A DNA stretch of 64,000 nucleotides from Petaurus breviceps papuanus (GCA_028583685.1 JAMXIF010000032.1:5604401-5668400); one strand, 5' to 3'. Shown: positions 10,433 through 22,417, counted from the first letter of the stretch. Translations and numbers: made by a program. The notes: a model not told the origin generated them from the letters alone.

Positions 10433-11085
10433 CAATATTTAACTTTGATGGGTGATTTTAATAGATAACTCAATTTATGTTGTTCTTTAAGGTTTTTTCA
10501 AATGGAAAGTTTTATTGATATTATTTGATTTTATATTGCCTCATATCTCAATATATCCTTTCCATCTTCCTCCTGGAAGACCATCTACTATAACAAAGGC
10601 GTTAGATGAAACTAACCAACATATCTACTAAGTAGTGTTCCACCCTGTAGTCTTCTTCCCCTGCAAAGAAGGGAGGGAGGAAGGGTCATTTTCATAGGGT
10701 CATTCTCTTTTTTTGGGCTAAGCTTTGTCAGTATAATTTCATAGCATTCAGTTTTATGGTTTTTTTTTTTGTTTCCATATACATTGCTGTAGTCAACTGT
10801 ATATGTTGTTTTTCTGGTTCTGCTTACAACTGCTTTCAATCAGTTCATATATGTCTTTCCATGTTTCTTCATATTTTTTATGTTCATCATTTCTTAAAAT
10901 GTAGCAATAATTCATTACATTTATGTACCATAATTTGTTTAGCACCCCCCCATCTACTTTATTTCCAATTCTTTGCTATTACAAAAATTTCTACTATAAA
11001 TATTTTGGTGTATATGGGACATTACTATCTTTGGCTTCTTCAAGATACAGATTTAGCAGTTGGATCTCTGGGTCAAAAGGTATAA

Positions 11086-11267
11086 CAGGAATGGGGATGT
11101 GGCCCTCTAGGTCCTCAAGTGTGGCACTTTGACCGAATCCAAACTTCACAGAACAAATCCCCTTAATAAAAGGATTTGTTCTGTAAAAGTTGGACTCAGT
11201 CAAAAGGCTGCACCCAAAGACCTAGAAGGCCACATATGGCCTCAAGGCCACAGGCTCCTCACTGCTG
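11086..11267. mobile_element. Fold-back hAT miniature element, second copy
   Basis: Same family as 4996-5198: the internal ccctctaggtcctcaagtg, cttcacagaacaaatcccc, ttaataaaaggatttgttctg and the right end caaggccacaggctcctcac are shared. The left arm has lost about 20 bases next to its terminal caggaatgggga. The flanks ggtataa and gcatagaa fit a decayed 8-bp duplication inside L1. Confidence 0.75.
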
Positions 11268-11664
11268 GCATAGAATATATAGAGCTTTCAGTTACTTTAC
11301 ATGATGGTTGGACCAATTCACAGGTTCTCCAACAATGTATTAGTGTGCCTGACTTTCCACAATCTTACATTGACTATTCTGAACTTGCTGGGTATGAGGT
11401 GAAATCTAAGAGTTGTTTTGATTTGCATGTCTCTTATGATTAGTGACTTGGAACAGTTTCTATGTATTTGTAAATAAATTATAATTCTTCTTTTGAGAAA
11501 TGTTTGTTCATATCCTTTGATCACTTACTCATTGTGGAATAGATTTTGGTCTTATATTATTTGTGTTAGTTCCCTGTATAACTTAGATATCAGACCCTTA
11601 AAAGAGACATTGATGTAAAGATTTTCTTTGTTTGACCAATTTCCTTTTTTATCCTTGTTGGGTT

Positions 11665-11680
11665 GGTGTGGTGTGGGGTG

Positions 11681-11715
<35 letters not shown>

Positions 11716-11740
11716 GTGTTTGTGTGTGCGTGCATGCACA
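11665..11740. repeat. (TG)n microsatellite
   Basis: An imperfect TG/GTTT run ending in gtgcgtgcatgcacac, inside the antisense L1. Confidence 0.9.
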
Positions 11741-12188
11741 CGAAAGCTTTTTAATTTTGTGTAATCAAAATTATCTCTAAAAAATCATTTGTGATTACCT
11801 CTATTCCTTGTTTAGTTAAGAGTTTTCCCCTTAGTCATAGATGTGAAAAGTGTCTAATCTTATTTTAATGATATAACTTTTAATATTTAGGTCTCATATT
11901 CATTTTTGAGCTTTTTGCATTAGACAATGTAAGATATTGAACTAAATCTAATTTCTGTGAAGCCACTTTCCAGTTTTCCCAGAAATTCTTGTCAAAAGGG
12001 GAGTAATTCCCAAAGTAATTTTTGTTCTTGGCTTTATTAAATACTGAGTTATTGATTTCAGTTTCTGCTTCTTCCTTATCTAGTCTGTTCTACTGATCTA
12101 CTTTTCTATTTTTTAACTACTATCAAATGGCTTCAATGATTACAGTTTTATAGCATAATCTGAGAGCTGGAATTGTTATTCCCCCTAA

Positions 12189-12366
12189 AGGTTATATAAC
12201 ACTTTAAAGTTTTCAAAATGCTTTTTTCACAGAAACTCTGTGAGGTAGATAGTGCAAATATTATTGACCCTATGGTATGGAAGAGGAAGTATCAGCATGG
12301 AGAAGTGACATGACTCAGCCAAAGTTGCAGAGCTAGTTAATGATGGAGCCAGGATTTGAAGCCAAA
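12189..12366 (-). repeat. MIR SINE, antisense
   Basis: Landmarks: aacactttaaagttttcaaa, actctgtgaggtagatag, gacatgactcagccaaagtt, gagccaggatttgaagcc. Confidence 0.6.
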
Positions 12367-12377
12367 TGTTTGATATG

Positions 12378-13070
12378 GGCAGCTAGGTGGCATAATGGAT
12401 ATTGGGCTTAGTATCAGGAAGACTCATCTTCCTGAGTTCAAATCTGGCATTAGACAGACACATACTAGTTGTATGACCCTGGCAAGTCACTTAACCCTGT
12501 TTACCTCAGTTCCTCATCTGAAAAATGGACTGGAGAAGGAAATGGCAAACTGATGCCTGCATGAAAATGGGCACAGGCCAAACCGAGAAGTGTGGAATGA
12601 TGGATGTGAGCCAGGTGAGATCTGTTATGGCAGTTCTGATTTACTGATCAGAGGGCAGGGTTTATATAATGAATGCAAAGCAATTATCTTTTAGGAATAC
12701 ATGCAAAAATATTTACTCTCCTTGTACATTTAGCATATCTGTATGTTTTTATGTCCTTGTTGACTTACATAATTCCATATGTTTTATTATCCCTGTTCCC
12801 TTGCATGCATCTATGTCTGGGTCACAGCTCAGGTATCAAATCCTAAGCTCCTGCAAGTCAGGAAGAGATGGTGAGCCAATCTTAAGACATAATATAGCCT
12901 TCACGGGGAACTGGCTTGGGAGAAACCTGGATCAGACTCTTCCCATGTATGGACCAGGCCAGAGACTGGCCCTCGACAGCAAACCACTCCAATGTCTCTG
13001 CCAAGAAAACCCTAAATGGGGTCATGAACAATTGGAGGTGACTGAAATGATTCAACAACAACAGCTCATA
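12378..13070 (+). repeat. Mar1 CORE-SINE split by a solo LTR
   Basis: The head and CORE (gggcagctaggtggcataat … ggagaaggaaatggcaaac) occupy 12378-12550. The tail (gcaaaccactccaatgtct … gaaatgattcaacaacaac) occupies 12979-13070. The Bov-B/RTE-like end identifies Mar1. The break carries the 6-bp word gcaaac on both sides. Confidence 0.8.
12551..12978. mobile_element. Solo LTR (fossil), inserted in Mar1
   Basis: A 428-bp insert that begins TGATGCC, ends CGACA and is flanked by a perfect 6-bp duplication gcaaac (12545-12550 and 12979-12984). TG…CA ends with a 6-bp duplication are the signature of an LTR left after recombination. A TATA-like tttatataat lies at about 12660. There are no coding parts and the family was not recognised. 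It is younger than the SINE it interrupts. Confidence 0.6.
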
Positions 13071-13555
13071 TTCAAGTCCAGTGGTCTTTCCTCTGAACCA
13101 CAATGCTGTATTAGTAAGAGTTTATTTATTCTGGATACATCTTGTTTGGAACATCTTTCAAGGTATAAGGTTCTTTGAACCAATTTAAAGATATAAGACA
13201 TTTACTCCACACCAGTTTGTAGTAACAATTAGATCTATCAATATAAAGACCATTTGTGCAATATTGAAGAAAGAGTAGAACAAAATAAGTCCTGTGACTG
13301 TTGGTAGGGTTTCCCTATGGCTCCTGAATCAGGTTATTCTCATACTGAAAAGGCAAACAAAAAACCAAACCATCTTAAGATCGTTCCTTATGGATGTTGT
13401 TAAGTGCATAATACTACCCTCTCTCTCCCTGCCACAATCTAGGATTCCCCAGTGCATCAAATTTCCTAATCTGATTCTCTTTCATAGAGGAATTGTGTGT
13501 GGGTCTTTGCCTGAACCCTGGCCAAAGTAAGAGCATTCCATCTTGCTGGTGGCAA

Positions 13556-13556
<1 letters not shown>
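13071..13556. other. Unrecognised sequence
   Basis: Single-copy looking and AT-rich, with no repeat landmarks or coding signal. Confidence 0.4.

Positions 13557-13595
<39 letters not shown>
13557..13595. repeat. (TG)n microsatellite
   Basis: About 18 near-perfect TG units. Confidence 0.95.
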
Positions 13596-13597
<2 letters not shown>

Positions 13598-15261
13598 CCT
13601 TTCTTTCTCAGAACAATGGATACTGTGATTTGTGCTGAAAGCAGATCAGTGAGGACTGAGGACGTATTCCTAAGTGATCCTCAGATGCCAGTAATTCATG
13701 GTTCAAGGATTATAGTGCTATCATATGGGCTTTGTTATAGGGAATAGCAATTATTGTGTTTACTCTTATGTCCCCTTCCAAGAATCTAATAGAAATAGGT
13801 AGTTTCTAGCTCATTGGCTTCTTGATATTTTTATTGTGGTTTGTTTATTATTTCTTCCTTCCTCTTCTTTGCTACCTTGTCTTCCAAACTTACTTTGGGA
13901 GATATTAATAGAAAGTTCTCATAAAATCCCTTTTTATTAAAATCTACCAAAATTATACCAAAACATTCTCCATACAACAAAAAGTCAAGGAGACCTTTTG
14001 GGAAGGACTAGGGACAGTAATGTGAGTGGAAGTCTTGAGACAAGTCCCGATATATTCAAGGCATCAGTATCATGACTATTGGTTGAATTCAGCAGAAAGT
14101 TTAGAATACATCAGTATGTCTCCACTGCTTCTCACTCTCATCCCACTCTAATATATGTTCAGAACAGCCTAGGAACTTTCTTAGGGTGCAAGTGTTGAAT
14201 AATCTGGAACACCTTTGCTATAGCAGAACAAAATTAAAGAGGTAGAGGGAACATTTATATCCCTTCCAAACTGGCTAGAAGAATTAGCATCACCAGCATG
14301 GCTGGGCTAGGTGCTAAAGCGATTATTAGTTGTGCATGGTGCCAATCCTCAGGAAGCTTATAGCCTCAGGCTGGCACAGGCTCTTGATCTGGGTGACTTT
14401 TTTTGTCCCAAGATCCCTTGCCTCATCTCCTTCCATACCTTTTATGCCATGCCTCATTTTTTCTCTTAAATATTCAGAGACATCTTTGAGTTGGGTGATT
14501 TTTTTAAACCCTAAGCTGTTGAGTGACCACTATGAGAATTCAGGAGAGTTATTAGCCCTATGTGAGGCATAGCTTATTAGCTCCAGTGGGACCCCATTGA
14601 TTCTGTCGGTTAGGGGATTAGAAAATCTGCTTTGAAATATTCCTTATGAGGATAAACAATTTTCACTTTCCTTTCTCTATTCCTTTTGTGGTAGCTCAAG
14701 AGTTAGGGTTTTGAGAGGGAGGGCCTCCATATCTGGGAGCTGAAAGATAGTTACTGTCTGAGAAATATAGCACCAGGGAATGGAGACTGACAGCCCTGTT
14801 TCTGTCCAATTACCTGGGGTTATGACGGTAATAAATCCTATCCACCAGGGCCCAGATCCTTACAATAGTCGCAGATGGATAAAGAAAGTAGTTCTGTCCC
14901 TGGCTCAATTCATCAAATGACCCTATGGAAACTTATCTTGGACGTCAAAAGTTGGGAAAAACCCACTGTTTCCTTCTATTGCCTTTGCTGGGTGGGACCT
15001 CTTCAGAGAAGCACAAAGAGGCTCATGCCTAGCTTTCCCATAAAGGCAGCACATGCCTGTTCAACCTTCTCACACAGTGGTCTTCTCAAAAGCTATGCCA
15101 GGTTCAAGGGGATCAACATTTATTTAAAATCACAGCTTATGAGCCTCCAATAATGTGCCTATTTTTTTTTTACTAGTCCAATGAAGAACACAATATATTC
15201 AAAATAAAGGCACTTAATAAAATAACCTGGTAAGGAATGTAGCAATAGAATATCCACCCCC
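13596..15261. other. Unrecognised, apparently single-copy sequence
   Basis: A 1.6-kb stretch with no SINE or LINE landmarks. Short frames (at most 92 codons) lack domain content. A short word resembling an inverted L2 end (aatcctcaggaagcttatag) lies at about 14344. Confidence 0.4.
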
Positions 15262-15292
15262 AAACAACAACAACAACAACAACAACAAAAAA
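15262..15292. repeat. (AAC)n microsatellite
   Basis: About nine aac/caa units followed by a short A run. Confidence 0.95.
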
Positions 15293-15365
15293 CCTGAATC
15301 CTGTCGGAACAAGCTCAAGAATCCCTTGGGAAGAGAAGACAGTCTAAATAATGGAATTCTTTTTT

Positions 15366-15513
15366 AGTTTTTTGGAGGTGGGAAGGCATGGGTTAAATGA
15401 CTTGCCCAAGGTCACACAGCTAGTAAATGTTAAGTGTCTGAGGTCAGATTTGAACTCAGGTCCCCCTGACTCCAGAGCCTGTGCTCTATTCACTGCGTCA
15501 CCTAGCTGCCCCT
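15366..15513 (-). repeat. tRNA-derived poly(A) SINE, antisense
   Basis: It reads agttttttggaggtgggaag, gacttgcccaaggtcacaca, gaggtcagatttgaactcag, ctattcactgcgtcaccta, gctgcccc: the inverted WSINE1-type order, with the decayed T-rich tail on the left. Confidence 0.75.
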
Positions 15514-15585
15514 AAATCATGAAATTCAAGCTGAAAGAGATTATCTAGTCCAACTTTCTCATTGGACAGATGAATAAATGCTTTG
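15514..15585 (-). repeat. CR1/L3-derived tail fragment, antisense
   Basis: gaaagagattatctagtcca followed by actttctcattggacagatg is the usual inverted 3' end of CR1/L3-tailed SINEs (…agagatcatctagtccaacc…). Confidence 0.5.
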
Positions 15586-15719
15586 TATTTCTTCTGGCCA
15601 TTTATTTGTTTTAAAATGCTTTATTGATGCCCTTTATTTTTTATACCACAGATGTTTCCTGATATTTATGATTCTCTTCCCACCCCAAAATGTTAAGCAA
15701 CATTAACCACAGATATGAT

Positions 15720-16600
15720 GTCATTAGAGGGAGAGTGGGTACTCAGGAGTATCATGCTTCACAGGAACACAATATGGAATGTATGGCCAAGGTACACACA
15801 TGAAGAGGCACACATGTAGAGAAAACGGGGGGGCCCATAGCGTACACGTGTAGGGGCAGTTTATGCCTCTGACACAACGGAGCCCATACCTGGGTGTGTC
15901 ATTATCTTTCTGTTGCTGTTTTCTGGGTGTTGTGTTCAACCTCTACTGTTTCCTGGGTTGTTTTTGTTGCTGTCAGCTACTAAGCATCAGAGTCCTCAGC
16001 TGAGTTGCTCCCTCTTTTTCCTTTAGAGGAACGGGCACTAAAATCTCTCTTTTAGCCTAGAGTCTGTAGTGTAAACTTCAGCTTTTTTAGAAGGAAGGCA
16101 AGCTCTTCCCACATCAAGTCATCAGACTGTGGAAAAGAGGCCTTTTTCTTCAAAGGGGAAGTTCTCAGAATCTTAGCCTTCAGAAGGCAAGTTCTTCTGG
16201 AACATGGCATGGCCATTGATTAGAACCTGAAGGCATTTAGTTTGTCTTTGGAATTTGTGTTTGGATTTGAATTTCAGTCTGTTATCCCAGACAACTATCT
16301 GATACTTCTTCCCTTGCATTGAAGAGGGTTTTGTCATATCATCAGATCCAAGGGAACCAAAGTGGCAAACATGAAGGGTTTCACAGTTATTTAACATGGA
16401 ATCTTTCCTTTAGCCTGCTTCAGCCACTCAGCCAGTCATTCCAAAACCCTGAGATAAGACAGATCAAATTTGCCCCCCAAGTGGGTTGCTATTGCTTGTA
16501 ACAACAGATCACTTCTTCCACAGGGAATCAGGGGGACTTATATAGGTTCCTGGAAGGTAGAGATTACTTGTAAGGTGGGCCAGTTGATGCTATAACATTT
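15720..16600 (-). repeat. Unrecognised LTR-like repeat, copy 1 (antisense)
   Basis: Part of this segment (about 16310-16480) is an inverted homologue of about 20160-20360. Shared words include tcatatcatcagat, aaccctgagataagacagat with the equivalent gccctaaaatgagacagatt, and ttttgcc/tttgcccc. On the minus strand a TATA-like cctatataagtcccc (about 16537) lies upstream of the shared part, as a TATA-like word also does in copy 2. It may be part of an old LTR element. The family and ends are unknown. Confidence 0.35.
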
Positions 16601-16615
16601 TCAAGTTCTTTCCAT

Positions 16616-16648
<33 letters not shown>
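16616..16648. repeat. (TG)n microsatellite
   Basis: About 16 TG units followed by a G-rich run (ggaggggggggga-like). Confidence 0.95.
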
Positions 16649-16983
16649 TGGAGGGAGGGGGGGGACACACAAGTGAATATTCTCCATTTGGAGAATTGCA
16701 GATTTCTGGAGAAGTCAGACTCTTCCAAAAAGGAAGGAGATTTGTCTTGATAGTATATTGGTCTGGGCTTAAGTCCTTTGTGGTTTTTACTTTTTTAAGG
16801 CTAAATAAGATCTGTCCTTGTGTGAGAACTATAGACTCTTCCCCTTTTCCTTTTGTGGAGATCTGAACACAAGAGAAATTCTGATATTTACCAGGGGAAA
16901 CACTAGGTGGGAACATGAACCAGAGAGACACTTTGGGAGAAACCTTCAAGACTGAATGCAGTTTATATAAAACTAGAGCTTTT

Positions 16984-17150
16984 GGGGTGTCTAGGTGGCA
17001 CAGTGAATAGAACACTAGCCATGGAGTCAGGAGGACCTGAGTTTAAATGTGGCCTTAGACACCTAACAATTACTAGCCATGTGACCTTGGGCAAGTCACT
17101 TAACTCCAATTGCCCTGCCTTACCCCCCTCCAAAAAGCAACCCCCCCCAG
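16984..17150 (+). repeat. tRNA-derived poly(A) SINE (WSINE1 type)
   Basis: The head gggtgtctaggtggcacagt, then gccatggagtcaggaggacc, gagtttaaatgtggcctt, gtgaccttgggcaagtcact and ccaattgccctgcc. The target word aactagagctttt(gg) recurs at 16971 and 17151, a 13-14 bp duplication. Confidence 0.85.
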
Positions 17151-17164
17151 AACTAGAGCTTTGG

Positions 17165-19850
17165 TTCTAGATCATAGATCACAGGGTGGTGTGTGTATGT
17201 GTATGAATATTAAATGAAGTCCAACAAAAAAAATATAGTGAGAGGGATTATTTTGACACTGTAAGTTTCTATGAAAGCCTGGCATCAACTGACAGTAGGA
17301 TAGAAAATTATATTTGAAAATAATTTCTTCACTTGGGAGCTGGATAAAGAGTAATTTTGAAGTTGTCACATGCAGTTGTCAAAGACCTTTCCATATCAGA
17401 ATTTTAAATGAATTTCCTTTTTCACCCCCTCTAGTTAGTATGTATGTATTTACTCAAAGATTAGTGAAAAGAGCTAAAGTTTTATTTAATTAAAAATAGG
17501 CCCACTAAGGACAATACAAATATTAGAGAGGCAGACTGAATAGCTACCTTGAAGAAATGTCAGATTTCTCTGCTCATGATACAAGAAAGCCATGAATTTT
17601 ATGTTTTCCACTATTAAACCACAAGGAAAATCAAATTGCTAGAAGTTATAAATGATGATGCAAATTATATCAGAGATATGCTAGCATTTTTTGCTTCCAT
17701 ATTCTAGCCCCTTGTTCTTGTACAGGGTAGACTACAAGTCCCCGTGGACAGATCTACCTTGGACATCTTGGCATTTGTTCAATTGGATTAGCTTAGTTGT
17801 ATTCCCATTTGTACAGGGCCTCTATTATCATTCTCTATTACCAGCTCAAATGGGCTTCCTTACTTCTCAACTCTCTCAGAGGACAGTGAGGTATTTTTAC
17901 CTCTGAGTTTGGAGGGAAGGGGTCTGGACTTGTGATTTTCTAGGTTGGTGGTGAAGGAGTGGCAATGGTATTTGCTTCCCTGAGACATTTTGTAATCCTA
18001 CTCTCTCTAGAGAGTGACTAATGCTCTAGAGTCTAGACTTTCCACTTGTCTCCACTAAAGCCAGTCCTCTGTATCTCTATGCTATTGGGAAATATGATAA
18101 ACTAACTCTCATTAATCCATTGTCTGAATCCAGTAACATGTACGTTCATTAATTAATCTGATATTTTTTCTTATCTTCTGCATGAGTGAACAACAGAATG
18201 AATGAATGGACATGCAATTGTAACTCATAGCTCAAATCTTCCAAAGCACTGTGCTGTCATGTACAAGGTCTGGTCTGGTGGGAGTGGGGGACATGACCCC
18301 TAAAAGGTCCAGTTTTTCTCTTTGGCAAACTTGGGGTTTACTCTGGGCTGATATCCAAATATAGCTTGTGTGTAGGTTTCCACAGATATAGGTAAAAGGG
18401 ATCTAGCTCTTATACAAGTATTCAGAGTAACAATATGAGTATCAGTCATGGGATAGTACTTATTTCACCCTACCAAAAAAATGAAGAAATTAAAATCACT
18501 CACAGGAGCCCATAAGCAGATGTAAGAAAATACTTAATCCACTCAAAGGATTCAGGAGCTCATGAACAACTACAGAAAATACATGTAATGGGGGTGGGAG
18601 GAAGATTGGCCAATGGGAACCCAATCCTAGGTGGCTCATTGAGCCTACTTTTGGAAGTGTGTGATGGAGCATGGGAGGTGAAGTTGATCCCTGAGCATGA
18701 GAGATGGGGATTGATCCCTGAGGAATGACCTGAGTCAGTGATCCAGACCAGCAGCTGAGACACTGCATTCTATAAGCAAGGGAGTAGTAATTCATTCATC
18801 AGTTATGCTACATTCAGAAGTGGGCTTAATGGGTGTGAATGCCTAGTAGTTATCACTTTAAGTTTTGAATCTGCTCTTTCCAGGAATTGAGGTATAGAAG
18901 GGAGAATATACCCTGGTTGGAGTTGGAGGATATTTTTGTACTTCAGTTCTTGCTATATATTTTTCATAAATATCCTTTTGTAAAATCTAATTTATGTTAA
19001 TTGGTTAATTGATATTGAAGAGAATTCAACTGGCAATTGATAATGCAGGAAATGGTACCTGATTGCTTGATAATGGAGAGATACTGGATAAGCTCTTACA
19101 TGTAGCACATATAAGCTCTAGATTTGCTCTTTCAACCCCCACTCTCACTGGCAGGTCAAGTTCCCAGAGTATGGCTACTATTTCTTCCTCCCAAAGACTT
19201 AAGAGAGGATAGAGGAGTTGTGGGGTGTTTTTCTAACATGTGGATTCATGAACCCTCATCGCGTGTTCTCCCTCAATATAATTCACTCACTAAATATCCA
19301 ATGTGCATATTCAGTTCTGACTCAACAGTCAAATTAAAAAAAAAAAAGCTTTTTCATTACCATACAGGAATCCAGCTGTCAAAAATGGCTATTTGTTCTG
19401 AAGCTGCTCCTCCATTCTTCACTTCTAGAAGCTGGCTCACCAACGTTTCATGTAGATTGATACCAGGAAGATTACAATGCACATGCTCCAAGAACTGGGA
19501 CCTTATTGGCCAGGTTCCCCTTCCTCTTAGGTCCCTGCTACTGCACTGATAAACATTTCAAATAACCCATGGACTCATAATAACTGGCAATCACATGTTT
19601 GGGCTGTTTAACAAGCAAGACCTTTTCTAGCAAGACTTGCACTGTCTGAATTACTCACTGTAAAGTCTCCTGAAACAGAATAGCAATCACTCAGAGGAAT
19701 ATGAAAAAGTCCAAAAAAGAACAGGAGTAAGGAGGATACAAGGGAATAGTGTGATAGGAAGAGAATGTGAGCTAGTCATGCGGTGAAAAGGAAGGATGAC
19801 AGATTGATGGCAAAGTGCTAGACAATAATCTTGGGAAAACCTCCAGGCAT
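17165..19850. other. Unrecognised, largely single-copy sequence
   Basis: The longest stretch in the window without repeat landmarks (about 2.7 kb). It has no long open frame with domain content and no CpG-rich promoter. Two overlapping frames on the minus strand (18496-18795) start in repetitive leu/ser/pro wording and show no family resemblance. A direct repeat, ttgatccctgag, occurs at about 18684 and 18711. Confidence 0.45.
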
Positions 19851-20400
19851 TGAAAATCAATCAAGCGTTGTCTATTCTCTTCTTAACAAGATGCCATTTT
19901 GAGTTTAGTACTCAATAGGGCAAAAGACAGGATCCAATTGGTCAGATAACAACCTCCTTTGCTATCAATACCCCCTTACAAGCCTATTTAGGATCTTCTG
20001 GAGACAAGACCTCACGCTATAAAAGGGACTGATGGTCGGTGGCACTGTGGCAGGGAGGCTGAGTAGATAGTGAGAAGGCAAATGCAATCTTATGGTGTCT
20101 CTTATCTTAATCTCACTATGGGAGGAATTGACTTGTTATTTTTCTGTTGCTTTGGTCTGTAGTATTGGAGGTAGGTTTTGCCCAGTGCATTGGCAAAATT
20201 AATCTGTCTCATTTTAGGGCTTTTGGGCAACTGACTGTTACTGTGGGCTGGAGAAAAGATTCTATGGTCAATGCTTGTGAAACTTGACTGTTTCCATCTC
20301 TGAATGTTTTCCTTTTGCAAGAAGTTTCTTTGGGAAATTCATCTGATGATATGATAATCTCCCTGAGATGACAGCTGGAAATGCCCATGTTCCTCTCTCA
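19851..20400 (+). repeat. Unrecognised LTR-like repeat, copy 2
   Basis: It contains acaagatgccattttgag, a TATA-like acgctataaaagggactg at about 20014-20031, and a downstream part homologous in inverse orientation to copy 1. The layout (promoter-like word, then leader-like sequence) suggests an old LTR retroelement fragment. There is no coding region and the ends are undefined. Confidence 0.35.
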
Positions 20401-21126
20401 TGGTGTGCAGATGTCAAGAGTGTGATATTTGCCTGTCAAAATAGTGTTGCAGGTAAAATAAAAATTAACCTGATCAGTAAGAGAGGTTGGCCATATTTGT
20501 CATTAGTTCACTCCATGGTTTTGATGGGATTTAAATTTCCAGTCTTATGTCTCTGATTAGATTTTTTTTCTGTCAAATCCCAGGGATGATGGCTCAAAGG
20601 AGATAATGTTCCCAGCCTATAGACAGACAATAGTCTACAAATGGTTAGTCAGAAGGATTTTTTAATGTTCTTCTACCATGATGAGGTGGTGTTAGGTGGG
20701 TGGGAATGGGGTACAGTGTCATAGCATGCCATAGGGTTTTTGTTCTGTTTGACCCAGGGACCAGTTAAAGCTGATTTTGACTTTTCTCCATTGGTTTTGC
20801 CTAGTAGAAAATGATTCCAGATGATTCCAAAGCATTCTGTCTAGTTCAGTGTGACTTTGACCTACTCAGAGTGGTTTTGATTGATTGAAAGCTGTCACAC
20901 TTAGGTCAAAAGTGCTTAAAACTGTTCTGACCAATTCAATCTCATTTGACAGAGGAAGAAAAAGTGGTAGTAGGGTTGACACAGGAGAAAACTACTCTTA
21001 TCACACCCTGACTTTAAAATTTCCATGATTACTTTTTACCTCCTGAAATAATTTTCTCAACCATGTCATACAACGTATATGGTAGAAATAATTCCCTGTC
21101 TAGTCATGTCTTGGTTGAATGCTATT
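20401..21126. other. Unrecognised sequence
   Basis: A cluster of short imperfect repeats based on attttgac/cctagt and gtgtgactttgac words lies at 20760-20950. No gene was recognised. Confidence 0.4.
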
Positions 21127-21282
21127 ATCCTGTCAGTCAATCAGTCAGTAAACTTTTATTAAGTACCTATATGTGCCAGTCATTGTGCTAAGTGCTGGGG
21201 ATACAAAGAATGGCAAAAGAAAGTCCCTATTCTCTAAAACCTCACAGTGTAACGAGGGAGACAACATGAGACTTACATTCAT
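21127..21282 (-). repeat. L2 LINE 3' end, antisense
   Basis: The words tcagtcaatcagtcagtaaa, cttttattaagtaccta, tatgtgccagtcattgtgc, taagtgctggggatacaaag and cgagggagacaacatgag mark a well preserved inverted L2 3' UTR. Confidence 0.75.
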
Positions 21283-21296
21283 GATAAGATGCTCCA

Positions 21297-21985
21297 ATTT
21301 GGAACTATGCCCTAAAAGTAACTCAATTGTCTATACCCTTTAACCCAGCAGTATTTCTTCTAGGTCTGTACCTCAAAGATATCAAAGAAAAAGGAAAAGG
21401 ACCTATGTGTACAAAAACATTTATAGCAGCTATTTTTGTAGTGGCAATAAATTGGAAACTAAAGGATTGCTCATCATTTGGGGAATGGCTGAACAAGTTA
21501 TGGTATATGAATGTAACGGAATACTATTGTGCTGTAAGAAATGATGAAAGGGATAGTTTCAGAAAAAAAAAACTTGAGAAGACATATGAAATGATGCAAA
21601 GTGAAGTGAGCAGAACCAGGAGAACAATCTACACCATAACAGCAATATTTTAAAGAGAACTAGCTGTGAAATACTTAGTAACTCTGATCAACACAAAAGT
21701 CCACCACAGTTCTAAAGGACTCATGATGAAAAATGCTATCCCCCCCCAGACAGAGAACTGATGGACTCAAAGTGCAGACTGAAGTACAAATAGAGTTTTC
21801 TTTTTCTTTTCCTTTCTTCTCTTTATTTTCTTTCTTTTTTAGTGCATGACTGATGTGGAAATTTGTTTTATGTGATTTCATATTTGTAATGCATTTTGAT
21901 ATCTTGCTTTCACAATGGGTGGGGGAGGGAGAGAATTTAGAACTAAAAAGAAAATAAAATTGAATTTATTTCATGTTAAAAACAA
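21297..21985 (+). repeat. L1 LINE, 5'-truncated, sense, with target duplication
   Basis: ORF2 C-terminal words are readable in frame at about 21327-21653: NPAVFLLGLYLKDIKEKGKG, MCTKTFIAAIFVVAINWKL, GEWLNKLWYMNVTEYYCAV and SEVSRTRRTIYT. The 3' UTR follows, to the A-rich gaactaaaaagaaaataaa. The 14-bp word gataagatgctcca is duplicated at 21283-21296 and 21986-21999. It is one of the better preserved L1 ends here. Confidence 0.9.
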
Positions 21986-22035
21986 GATAAGATGCTCCAT
22001 TTTCATGAGAGTTGGGGTGTATTTGTGTGTTCGTA

Positions 22036-22036
22036 T

Positions 22037-22074
<38 letters not shown>

Positions 22075-22093
22075 CAGAGAGACAGAGAGAGAC

Positions 22094-22126
<33 letters not shown>

Positions 22127-22141
22127 CAGAGGCAGAGAGAG
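22036..22141. repeat. (TG)n(GA)n compound microsatellite
   Basis: About 13 TG units pass directly into about 80 bases of GA/GAGACA-type purine repeat. Confidence 0.95.
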
Positions 22142-22417
22142 GTTTAGAAGAAACAGGCTTGATGAAATTTTACTGTGTAATGTGCTTATGCTTGAGGATG
22201 GAAACTTTGGGTATCTTCTGTCTTATTGGCCCATATGACTACTAGAATGTATGGAGAAGGGTTATTACCTAATTTTAAGTTTTCTGGATTTAGGTAGTAG
22301 GTATGTTGGCAAAAACTTTATGTTTATTGTGATAGCCAAGCAACCTTTGGGCTTTTATTTATGATAACTTGATATCTAATTAATCCTACAGGGCTTTGTT
22401 ATATTACTGTTACATAT
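22142..22417. other. Unrecognised sequence
   Basis: AT-rich and non-coding, with no repeat landmarks. Confidence 0.4.

Larger units (their letters stand above)
10498..12188 (-). repeat. L1 LINE 3' part, antisense, hosting a hAT element
   Basis: The left end is L1 3' UTR-like (gaaagttttattgatatta…). It is followed by inverted ORF2 3' sequence: cattacatttatgtaccat, ccaattctttgctattac, gttggatctctgggtcaaaa, then gacttggaacagtttcta and ctactgatctacttttcta. ORF2 is decayed. The element is split at about 11085 by a fold-back hAT copy and carries a TG microsatellite at about 11665-11740. The boundaries are approximate. Confidence 0.75.

Noticed and set aside
15263-15292. A regular (aac)n array, considered as part of a CRISPR-like or satellite array
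   Set aside because: A plain 30-base microsatellite with no spacers. No CRISPR, phage or bacterial features exist in this window.
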